NCBI GenBank assembly: GCA_964396995.1 | Contig: CAYNIG010000193.1 | Coordinates: forward strand, 1 to 9,665 | Source of the DNA: JADJLQ01 sp964396995 | Lineage (GTDB): Bacteria > Bacteroidota > Bacteroidia > Chitinophagales > Saprospiraceae | Length of the DNA stretch: 9,665 bases | Direction of reading: 5' to 3' | In this document: positions 1-6,706 of the stretch, one piece after another | Layout of the letters: every line of letters starts with the position of its first letter | Position numbering within the stretch: the first letter of the stretch is position 1 | Translations under genes and position numbers: made by a program | The notes under the pieces: generated by a model | Seen by the model: the letters and a program-made list of their open reading frames with translations, nothing else | Told to the model about the DNA's origin: nothing | The model's database searches: none

Positions 1-2698
1 CCTGGGTAAACTCATCGCATACCGGATTGGGTGGTGTATTGTCAATCACCGGGATCAGTATTCTGGCTTTGCTTGTGTTTTTACATGCATCCACCAAAAA
101 TACTTTTACGGTATCCACTCCTACCGGTAACCATACTCGTTTCACCGGCAAAGTGCCTTGTATCACTTTCGGTATGCCTTCTTCGTAATAGGTAATAGAG
201 AAATTTTGTTTTACCCTGCTGCAATCACTTACTACCAGGGTATCAATATCCACAAACTGACCACAATCGTGTGGATCGGAATACACTATAGGCAATTCTT
301 TATCTGCTGCTACCGGTGCGGTCTTATCTATTACTTCTATCCACTGATGGCAGAGTCTTTCTTCTCCGGTACACCAATTGGTGATTCTCCAGGTGCGGCG
401 TATTTTATATCCTGCACCGCAGATCGGATATACTTCGTCTATCGGTGGGGATATGGTCAGCTTACACGCTGAAGAATTATTCACCAGGTTCACCAATCCG
501 ATCATGGTCTTGATTTTCACATACCCACTTCGTTTCGGGTCTTTGAAATTGACCGGGCTGCCACTGATCGTAATGGTTTCCAAGGAACAATCTATTGCCG
601 TATCGCGCGGACACACGATGGAATCGAGCGATAGCTTTTGGATAAATATTCTCTTATCACAGTTTACCGTATTACCCCAGGCATCTGATGCTACGATATG
701 ACGAACGACCACTCCCTGGAAGTCAGGGTTGGCACAACCATAGTCCGTAAATTCTTCGCTGGTAATTGATAGTTTTACCGGGTTACCGCAATTGTCGTTT
801 ATCAGGTCGCCGTCTTTGGGCAGGTTGGCTAAATCAAAGCAGGTGATGGTATTATCTTCACACGTGATGAGTGGGGGCATTTTATCTTCGACGCAGAGTT
901 TGCCCCAGGTGGTATTTCCGGTAAGTAAATCTTTTACTGAAAATATCATACAATAACCCAGATGACTTCGATCCAGCTTATTAGGCGGAAAATAGGTTTG
1001 TGTGCCAAATGGATAGACTAAAGTGACATCAGTAAGTAAATCACCACATGGCCCTCCATTTTTAATCACATCTGCTGATGTAACCATTTTCATACAATTT
1101 TCATCCATAGAGATAAAAACCTGATCATTGGCTACCAGATTGATCACAGCGGGTTTTATAGTAACTGAGACATAAAATGAATCCCCAATGCAACCATTTA
1201 TGGATGTGGGCAATACATAATAATATATGGTTTGATCCACTTTACTGATATTAATCAATACATCATTGATAATGCTATCCGTACCCGGCGGATTTATTGT
1301 TTCACCGGTCACATTGAGATTGTCATATGGAATATTGGAGCCAATGGATTGGACTGCATACCAACTGAATGTGCTTGGAACATTACATTCTATACTATCC
1401 GTAAGATCGTAAGCCAAAGCCGTACAGCTTTCAATCATTTTGGCCCCATCTTTGCTTTTTGGTTTTGGAAAAATGGTAATCGTAACAGATCTGTTTGTAG
1501 TATCCATGCATCCTTTTGCATCAATTACTTTGTCCAGGGTCACGGTATAGGTTCCTGCTTCCAGATCTGTTAAGCATAATGTCACCACAGTATCATCCAA
1601 ATTAACTCCTGTACCACCTGCTGCTATTGGGTTACAATTATCAAACCCGGTGATTACATCGTTAAAATAAAAATCATATGGACCTGTACCACCCGATGCG
1701 GAGAGTACAATCTTAATAGTATCTCCACCTCCTTCACAAATGGTATCGGAGCCAATTAATTCTATAGAGGAAGTGGGTGCGAGAATCGTAATACAAAGTG
1801 GCTCCGAAATGGCAAAACATTCTGTAAAACAATAGGATACATCAGCAAAATTGGGTGGGATAAAAGTACAAGCCGGATCCACAGTAGAGACAAATGAATA
1901 AAGGCAGTAGGTCCCCGTATCGAGAGATGAAATGTATGCTTCTGCTTCATTGATTGATGTAAATGAACCACCAGGCTGTAAAATCCCATTCTCATCATAT
2001 AAAACAAACCCTTCCGTACCACCTGAGAGTCCTGTAGCGGTGATATCTATAATATCGCCCACGCAAGTACTGTCATTATCAGCAGATAGGGTACTGGGGG
2101 TAATATCACAAATATCGTCATTGCGTATAAGACCCATCGCTGCCGGGTTAAATGCATCTATCATTATAGTATCACCACCAGGTACGAGATTACAAAGAGT
2201 GACGGTAAATCCTTCATCCGGTTCTATCAATGTTTCTTTTTTAACTTCAATGTTAAGAGATTGCCTCTGCATTGCATTTCCGGCGGGAAATACAATGGTT
2301 CCTGATGGATATACATTTCCATTAAAATCAGCAGGCGATGCAGGAAAAGCTCCGTTCCCAGTCACTTTATAATCAACAGATATACCCGTTGTACCATCAC
2401 CTCCTTTCCTTTCTACATAAAATTTAAAAACCTGAACACCTGACGGACTGCCTTCAGGCAATACTAAAGTATCCAAATCAGTAGTATCCTCCAAAATACC
2501 AATAGTCACCCCAGTATCTCTGAATTGCTGTAGCAAACTAATCTTAAACTTATTAATAGTACTTGCAAGATCAAGCTGCGAATGGAGAGCAAATAAAGTG
2601 CCTCCCAATATCAAAAGTGACCAGAGTCCATTTAAAGCGCCCAATTTTACTGATGAGGACTTAATCAAAGAAGATTTTTCAGGAGTAGAATTTTCCAT
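1..2698 (-). CDS. Giant secreted multi-domain surface protein, N-terminal 899 residues (runs off left edge)
   Basis: The frame is open without a stop from the ATG at 2698 to the window edge, so the C-terminus is missing. Residues 1-19 are a polar, lysine-containing n-region and about 25-38 are a hydrophobic core, consistent with a Sec signal peptide with a rather long n-region. Residues about 85-195 look like a Calx-beta domain (EPDEGFTVTL near 159-168, closing with GLIRNDD). Residues about 305-412 resemble a SprB/PKD-like module (ASGGTGPYDFYF, GTYTVTLDKV, KGC). Residues about 420-525 fit the PKD-like domain common in Bacteroidota (TFSWYAV, INGCIGDSFYVSVTIKP). From about 530 onward there are Cys-rich HYR-like modules with DKMPPLITC, RRTWRITNWC, VIDKTAPV and VIDNTPPNPVC. 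Such proteins are normally exported to the surface by T9SS and end in a CTD or gliding-motility-associated domain, which cannot be seen here. An adhesin or surface-layer role is inferred from architecture only. Confidence 0.9.
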   Translation of the reverse strand, partial: MENSTPEKSSLIKSSSVKLGALNGLWSLLILGGTLFALHSQLDLASTINKFKISLLQQFRDTGVTIGILEDTTDLDTLVLPEGSPSGVQVFKFYVERKGGDGTTGISVDYKVTGNGAFPASPADFNGNVYPSGTIVFPAGNAMQRQSLNIEVKKETLIEPDEGFTVTLCNLVPGGDTIMIDAFNPAAMGLIRNDDICDITPSTLSADNDSTCVGDIIDITATGLSGGTEGFVLYDENGILQPGGSFTSINEAEAYISSLDTGTYCLYSFVSTVDPACTFIPPNFADVSYCFTECFAISEPLCITILAPTSSIELIGSDTICEGGGDTIKIVLSASGGTGPYDFYFNDVITGFDNCNPIAAGGTGVNLDDTVVTLCLTDLEAGTYTVTLDKVIDAKGCMDTTNRSVTITIFPKPKSKDGAKMIESCTALAYDLTDSIECNVPSTFSWYAVQSIGSNIPYDNLNVTGETINPPGTDSIINDVLINISKVDQTIYYYVLPTSINGCIGDSFYVSVTIKPAVINLVANDQVFISMDENCMKMVTSADVIKNGGPCGDLLTDVTLVYPFGTQTYFPPNKLDRSHLGYCMIFSVKDLLTGNTTWGKLCVEDKMPPLITCEDNTITCFDLANLPKDGDLINDNCGNPVKLSITSEEFTDYGCANPDFQGVVVRHIVASDAWGNTVNCDKRIFIQKLSLDSIVCPRDTAIDCSLETITISGSPVNFKDPKRSGYVKIKTMIGLVNLVNNSSACKLTISPPIDEVYPICGAGYKIRRTWRITNWCTGEERLCHQWIEVIDKTAPVAADKELPIVYSDPHDCGQFVDIDTLVVSDCSRVKQNFSITYYEEGIPKVIQGTLPVKRVWLPVGVDTVKVFLVDACKNTSKARILIPVIDNTPPNPVCDEFTQ

Positions 2699-2722
2699 AA
2701 AGTCGGTGAGATGAATAATTAA

Positions 2723-2740
2723 AGTATTAAATATAATACT
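2723..2740 (-). repeat. Small AT-rich hairpin in the leader of the surface-protein gene
   Basis: AGTATTA at 2723-2729 and TAATACT at 2734-2740 are perfect inverted arms of 7 bases around a 4-base loop. The hairpin lies 24 bases upstream of the ATG at 2698, inside the predicted 5' leader. It has no following T-run in the minus direction that would make it a terminator. It could influence translation initiation or RNA stability, but with only one G-C pair and one C-G pair worth of stability a role is uncertain. Confidence 0.3.
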
Positions 2741-2787
2741 CAGTATCAAGACATTAACCAAAGTATAGATCTAATTTAAATATAATT

Positions 2788-2817
2788 ATTATAAAACTAT
2801 ATAATACTGATTGTCAA
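2788..2817 (-). promoter_or_regulatory. Candidate promoter of the left surface-protein gene, TTGACA-N18-TATAAT
   Basis: Read on the minus strand, TTGACA (2817-2812) is followed after 18 bases by TATAAT (2793-2788), two exact sigma70-type hexamers facing the ATG at 2698. Transcription would start near 2781 and give a leader of about 80 bases. A Bacteroidota-style reading of the same DNA is weaker: TTG (2817-2815) with TAGTTTTA (2799-2792), one mismatch to TAnnTTTG and a short 15-base spacer. The region is very AT-rich, so chance matches to TATAAT are easy. The position is right for the gene, but the box type is unusual for this phylum. Confidence 0.4.
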
Positions 2818-2827
2818 CTAATTAAAT

Positions 2828-2880
2828 TCAAATTAGAATCCGGATGGGTTGATTCCCTGTCAGATAATTTTCTAATTTGA
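2828..2880. repeat. Perfect 11-bp inverted repeat in the divergent intergenic region
   Basis: TCAAATTAGAA at 2828-2838 is the exact reverse complement of TTCTAATTTGA at 2870-2880, with 31 bases between the arms. The spacer contains its own short GGG...CCC pairing (GGGTTGATTCCC). The element lies between the two divergent promoter candidates, 37 bases before the plus-strand TACCTTTG box. It could be a binding site for a dimeric regulator or a looped RNA structure at the start of a divergent transcript. It is not followed by a clear T-run, so it is not called a terminator. Confidence 0.4.
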
Positions 2881-2889
2881 TGCATGACC

Positions 2890-2924
2890 TTGATTTCTTC
2901 CCCTGATAAGTTTATTTACCTTTG
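2890..2924 (+). promoter_or_regulatory. Candidate Bacteroidota-type promoter for the glycosyltransferase operon
   Basis: TACCTTTG at 2917-2924 matches the Bacteroidota -7 consensus TAnnTTTG exactly and lies 52 bases before the ATG at 2977. The nearest upstream TTG is at 2890-2892, 24 bases away, slightly longer than the usual spacing, so the -33 element is weak. No comparable box was found before the next two genes, which suggests this promoter drives all three. Confidence 0.5.
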
Positions 2925-2976
2925 ATCATAATCTGTATTCTAAATTCAGTCTACATTTAAGCTATTCATTTTCAGT

Positions 2977-3717
2977 ATGATCGAAATTACTGTACCTGTT
3001 TTAAATGAAGAAAAGAACCTGAGAAAGCAGATCTTAAAATTACACAGCTGGCTAACAGATCATTTTAGAGATTTTTATGAATGGAAAATAGTGATAGCGG
3101 ATAACGGTTCCGATGACCATACCGAGATAATTGCGAAAGATCTTATAAACGGATACAATGAAATCAAATACATCCGATTGGAAGAAAGAGGGGTGGGCCT
3201 GGCTTTGCAAACCTCATGGTGGGAATCAAAAGCCGATATAATCGGATATATGGATCTGGACCTGGCCACCAACCTCAATCATTTTAAAGAAGCAATGCAT
3301 GCCTTGGAAAATGGCTATGATATTGTGTACGCTACCCGGTTACACCCAAAGTCAATAGTTAAAGGGAGGAGTATCAAAAGGGAAATAAGTTCCAGATGCT
3401 TCAATTTAATTTTAAGAATGTATTTGAATGTTCGTTTTTCAGATGGCATGTGTGGTTTTAAGTTCTTAAAAAAAGAAAAATACGATGTATTACGAAAGCA
3501 TGGTGCCCAGAGCAAAGGATGGTTTTTCAGTACTGAATTGCTGGTATTGTCTGAGAAATTGAATTATAAAATATATGAATTGCCGGTTGAGTGGACAGAT
3601 AATGACGAAAGCCATGTGCGCATAATTCCGTTGACTATTCAGTATGTAAAGGCCATGAGAAGGTTAAAAGGAGTAATAAAGAATATATTCATTGGTGACA
3701 ATAGTATAGTACGATAA
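2977..3717 (+). CDS. Soluble GT2 glycosyltransferase, ALG5/DPM1-like polyprenyl-phosphate sugar synthase
   Basis: Predicted to transfer a sugar from a nucleotide sugar, most likely onto a polyprenyl phosphate at the cytoplasmic face of the inner membrane. The 246 residues form one GT-A (GT2) domain with intact motifs: PVLNEEKNL at 7-15, IADNGSDDHT at 40-49 (nucleotide-binding Asp), RGVGLALQ at 71-78, the metal-binding D93-L-D95 in GYMDLDLATN, and GMCGFKFL at 157-164. The 'DLDLAT', 'KGRSIKR' and 'CGFKFL' signatures resemble ALG5-type dolichyl-phosphate glucosyltransferases. No membrane segment is seen, so this is the short form lacking the C-terminal anchors of GtrB or DPM1 fusions. It is first in a same-strand unit with the oxidoreductase and the GtrB-like gene. 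The sugar cannot be read from sequence, and another GT2 acceptor is possible. Confidence 0.85.
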   Translation: MIEITVPVLNEEKNLRKQILKLHSWLTDHFRDFYEWKIVIADNGSDDHTEIIAKDLINGYNEIKYIRLEERGVGLALQTSWWESKADIIGYMDLDLATNLNHFKEAMHALENGYDIVYATRLHPKSIVKGRSIKREISSRCFNLILRMYLNVRFSDGMCGFKFLKKEKYDVLRKHGAQSKGWFFSTELLVLSEKLNYKIYELPVEWTDNDESHVRIIPLTIQYVKAMRRLKGVIKNIFIGDNSIVR

Positions 3718-3828
3718 TACCAATCGTCAAATCAGGTAATATGAATAATACACGTTATCTGTCTATTTTATTTATTGATAAAGAAAATAAAGAAAGTCTG
3801 AAATTTTAATTATTCTTAGGTCAACAGA

Positions 3829-4959
3829 ATGAAGGAATTCGATTACCTGATTATAGGAGGTGGAATATTTGGTGTGTACACCGCATTACACCTGGCCAAT
3901 AAAAACAATACCGTCTGTATTATAGAAAAAGAAAATCATTTGTTATCTAAGGCATCCGTAATAAACCAATGCAGATTGCACAGTGGCTATCACTATCCCA
4001 GAAGCATAACAACAGCCAAAATGGCTGCAGAGCATAAAGAGAGATTTGAAAAGGATCATCATCAGTTTATCAACAGCGCTTTTGAAAGCTATTATGCAAT
4101 AGAAAAAAATTCATTTACAAATGGTGATCAGTTTGAACGGTTTTGTAATCACCTCAATATCCCTTTTAAACGAATGGATCATCATCCGCTGATTAATCAT
4201 CAGTCACTGGAAGCTATTTATCAAACCGTTGAATACAGCTTTGATCCGGTATTGATAGCGGAATATTATAAAGAAAAAATTTTTACTCATAAAAAAATCA
4301 GTATACTTTTAAATACCTCTGTGCAATCGGCATATCCCAAAGGGGATACATGGGAAATTACATATAAAAACAACGATACTGAGCTCTCCATGATTTCATC
4401 TACAGTAATTAATGCCAGCTATGCCGGTACCAATGCTGTAAATTCTATGTTTGGAATAGATCCTTTATCGCTTTATTATGAAATTTCAGAAATCGCATTG
4501 ATACAATCGGTACCGCTTTCCAAAATCAGTCTCACAGTGATCGATGGTCCATTTGTCTCTGTTGTTCCATATGGAAATACCGGAATTCAAACCCTTTCAT
4601 CGGTACTGTATACCCACCACCATGTGTCAGAAAATGTATATCCGAGTTTTGAATGTCAAACAATAAATACCTCGTGTCGACCTGAATTTTTATCAGCCTG
4701 TACAGCATGTGAAGCTAGACCCGGGTCTAATCAGAAAAAAATGATTGCTCAATTAAATAAATACATTGCTGCAGATATACCTATTCAGTATCTTCAATCC
4801 TTGTTTACGATCAAAACCAAACTCAAATCAAGCTATATAGATGATGGAAGGCCCACGGAAATATCCAAGCTCAAGCCTTCACCTGCTTATTATTGTTTAT
4901 TCTCCGGCAAGATCAATTCAATCTATGAAATAGAAAAATTATTCTCTGATGCATTTTAG
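3829..4959 (+). CDS. FAD-dependent oxidoreductase, DAO family
   Basis: A flavoprotein of the D-amino-acid-oxidase-like (DAO) superfamily. The N-terminal Rossmann dinucleotide fold shows DYLIIGGGIFG at 5-15, with the FAD ribose-binding acid E33 at the end of the second strand (VCIIEKE). NQCRLHSGYHYPRS at 46-59 resembles the substrate-side loop of L-2-hydroxyglutarate or glycerol-3-phosphate dehydrogenase relatives. TVINAS at 192-197 is the second FAD-contact motif, and DDGRP at 338-342 with a following LFSGK is the usual C-terminal FAD-closing region. Length (376 aa) is typical and the domain looks complete. The gene follows the GT2 gene by 111 bases without a recognisable promoter or terminator, and its last 11 bases overlap the next gene, implying translational coupling. 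The substrate is unknown; oxidation of a sugar or lipid intermediate of the neighbouring glycosylation pathway is inferred from context only. Confidence 0.8.
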   Translation: MKEFDYLIIGGGIFGVYTALHLANKNNTVCIIEKENHLLSKASVINQCRLHSGYHYPRSITTAKMAAEHKERFEKDHHQFINSAFESYYAIEKNSFTNGDQFERFCNHLNIPFKRMDHHPLINHQSLEAIYQTVEYSFDPVLIAEYYKEKIFTHKKISILLNTSVQSAYPKGDTWEITYKNNDTELSMISSTVINASYAGTNAVNSMFGIDPLSLYYEISEIALIQSVPLSKISLTVIDGPFVSVVPYGNTGIQTLSSVLYTHHHVSENVYPSFECQTINTSCRPEFLSACTACEARPGSNQKKMIAQLNKYIAADIPIQYLQSLFTIKTKLKSSYIDDGRPTEISKLKPSPAYYCLFSGKINSIYEIEKLFSDAF

Positions 4960-5896
4960 CTTTATATCGCTGGTAACCATACTTCATACAAAGGAGGATG
5001 TTGAAAAAGTAAGATTATCATTACCCGGTTTGCATCAAACCCTGCAGGGTAATTTCAAAGATTTTGAAATCACTATAGTCAATAACACGATAGATGAAGA
5101 AATCACCGGCATAATAGACCAGTTTGAGGCTAAAATAAAAAAAGGACTATACCTGATTCATTTATCCAAAGTCACAGACCCAAATAATGCAATTCTCGCC
5201 GGGCTGGACCAGGCCAATGGTGACTATGTGGTTTTTCTTGAAAGCCAATTTTACCATAACCCTTCGTTAGTATTAGCCTTGTATGAAAAAGCACAGGAGA
5301 ATAAAGATATTGTATATCTGCGGTCCACCACCAGGCCAAAAGGACTGATGCGAAAAATAGCCTTAAAATTATTTATTAAAATCATGCACCGCTATTCATC
5401 TATTAAAATGGATGCGCAAGCATTTGACAGTCGTATTATTTCCCGGAGGGCCATAAATTCCGTATTGAGGTTACGAGAGAACCTTAGGTATATGAAGGCC
5501 ATTTATTCAATGGTAGGCTACAAAAGCAGTTATATTCAGGTAGATAATCCAATTGAAGCATCCGTTTCTTTTTCAGGTGAACTCAAAATGTATGTGACTG
5601 CCATCACCTCATTTACGAATTTCCTGCAGGTAGTGCTCAGATGGATCTTCATCCTCTCTATGATTTTATTTTTAGTTACTACCGCTAATGCAGTGATGGT
5701 AAAACTGCTGGGCTATGACATCATAGGCAATCCGCAAAAAGAAGTAACCGGTTGGGCATTTACCGTAATCCTTATTTCACTGACTTTTTCTATACTCTGT
5801 ATGATTTTGTATGTCATGTCCATTTACCTTGAAAATATATACAGGGAAATAAAACAGAGACCATTGTATATTATTGAATCGGTAAAAAGGTTTTAA
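4949..5896 (+). CDS. GtrB-like membrane GT2 protein with degenerate catalytic motifs
   Basis: A 315-residue protein with the layout of GtrB or polyprenyl-phosphate glycosyltransferases: a GT-A-like domain (1-225), two C-terminal membrane segments (about 228-254 and 269-294), and the family tail ENIYREIKQRPLYII (295-309). The usual acidic residues are missing. The V-D-D-G-S position reads V44-N-N-T-I, and the D-A-D-L-Q-D-P-P motif reads E98-S-Q-F-Y-H-N-P. The neighbouring AILAGLDQANGDY (81-93) aligns clearly, so the loss is not an alignment slip. The frame is intact and the membrane part is well kept, so the gene looks functional rather than decayed. It starts inside the stop region of the oxidoreductase gene (11-base overlap). 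It may scaffold or anchor the soluble GT2 enzyme encoded two genes upstream, or use another mechanism; both are inference. Confidence 0.8.
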   Translation: MHFSFISLVTILHTKEDVEKVRLSLPGLHQTLQGNFKDFEITIVNNTIDEEITGIIDQFEAKIKKGLYLIHLSKVTDPNNAILAGLDQANGDYVVFLESQFYHNPSLVLALYEKAQENKDIVYLRSTTRPKGLMRKIALKLFIKIMHRYSSIKMDAQAFDSRIISRRAINSVLRLRENLRYMKAIYSMVGYKSSYIQVDNPIEASVSFSGELKMYVTAITSFTNFLQVVLRWIFILSMILFLVTTANAVMVKLLGYDIIGNPQKEVTGWAFTVILISLTFSILCMILYVMSIYLENIYREIKQRPLYIIESVKRF

Positions 5897-5922
5897 ACCC
5901 TAGTGCATGGATGAGTTGAATG

Positions 5923-6591
5923 CTATTTTTCCAATTTATAATGTATGTACTTTACTTTCCCTACCCCTGCCTTAGTCCATCTTTTTTCAATATTTTTCCA
6001 ATTTGATTTGTGCAGGAGAACATCGTATTGATTTTCTGTCCGTACAAAGCCACCCCGGTCCAAAGAAGCATAAAAATTATTGACTGCATTTCCTTCAATT
6101 ATCAAGACATCCTGAGTATTGATTGATTGTATAGTATGACAATCATAAATGAGATTCAGCGTATTTAGAATAGCCTGGTCATCAAGATGATGTACAAGCC
6201 CAAACAAATTCACCGTAGTAATAGTAAATTCTGTAAGTGTATTTACCAATTGCCTTTTCACCGCATAGGAGCCTGCCAGGGAATTGAGATCCAAATTGAT
6301 AAAATGAGCGTGTAGCCCGATTGATGCAGCTCTTTGTTTGGCCTTGTCGAGGTAAAGGTTGGAAGTATCAATTCCCAAATAAAATGCCGGTAGTTGATTT
6401 TTATCCAGAACCCTTAATATATCGGCAGGCCCGCACCCCAGATCGGCAATTCTTTCTGCAGGATTATAATAGTTACCGTATTCAGCCCATTTCTTCAAAG
6501 GCATACCCAGCAGCAAGAATTGCCTGGAAAAATGATAAAAGCCCGGATTACTTAAAAATCGTTTGCAATAAGTAAAAAAAAATTGAAACAT
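5923..6591 (-). CDS. Class I SAM-dependent methyltransferase
   Basis: A 222-residue Rossmann-fold methyltransferase. Motif I is IADLGCGPADIL at 48-59, the acidic ribose-binding residue is D75 in YLGIDTS, and D101-L102 marks the next SAM-contact motif. LFGLVHHLDD at 129-138 is the motif-IV-like segment typical of small-molecule methyltransferases. The C-terminal part (DRGGFVRTENQYDVLL) fits the closing strands of the family. The N-terminal 45 residues are helical and hydrophobic-aromatic, without a clear signal peptide, so a cytoplasmic or membrane-peripheral enzyme is expected. It converges with the GtrB-like gene, with only 26 bases between their stops, and diverges from the GT39-like gene. 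The methyl acceptor cannot be told; a glycan, lipid or quinone-type substrate would fit. No good TAnnTTTG box was found upstream, only TATATTTA at 6619-6612 on the minus strand. Confidence 0.85.
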   Translation of the reverse strand: MFQFFFTYCKRFLSNPGFYHFSRQFLLLGMPLKKWAEYGNYYNPAERIADLGCGPADILRVLDKNQLPAFYLGIDTSNLYLDKAKQRAASIGLHAHFINLDLNSLAGSYAVKRQLVNTLTEFTITTVNLFGLVHHLDDQAILNTLNLIYDCHTIQSINTQDVLIIEGNAVNNFYASLDRGGFVRTENQYDVLLHKSNWKNIEKRWTKAGVGKVKYIHYKLEK

Positions 6592-6655
6592 GCGGTAACC
6601 TGCTTAATGTGTAAATATATCTAAATCAGTATTCAAAAAAGGAAAATAATAACCA

Positions 6656-6685
6656 TTTATCTCTGAGATATAAATAATACATTTG
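6656..6685 (+). promoter_or_regulatory. Bacteroidota-type promoter for the GT39-like gene
   Basis: TACATTTG at 6678-6685 is an exact match to the -7 consensus TAnnTTTG. TTTA at 6656-6659 sits 18 bases upstream, one mismatch from the -33 TTTG. Transcription would begin near 6692, giving a leader of roughly 15 bases before the ATG at 6707. The box covers the TTG at 6683, which argues against that codon being the start of the gene. Confidence 0.55.
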
Positions 6686-6706
6686 AGCATATTAAAAAAT
6701 GCCTTT

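Noticed and set aside
158..2372. Plus-strand open frames at 158-472, 378-701, 1232-1573 and 1932-2372
   Set aside because: They lie antisense within one uninterrupted minus-strand frame with clear Calx-beta, PKD-like and HYR-like modules. Their translations are of low complexity and match no family.
5889..5899. GGTTTTAAACC at the end of the GtrB-like gene as a terminator
   Set aside because: The two 5-base arms are separated by one base, so no hairpin loop can form, and no T-run follows.
6321..6575. Plus-strand open frame of 84 codons
   Set aside because: It is antisense to the methyltransferase motif I region and has no recognisable protein features.
6612..6637. TATATTTA with an upstream TTTG on the minus strand as the methyltransferase promoter
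   Set aside because: The -7 box has a mismatch at its conserved final G and the spacer to TTTG is only about 14 bases, so it is too weak to list as a feature.
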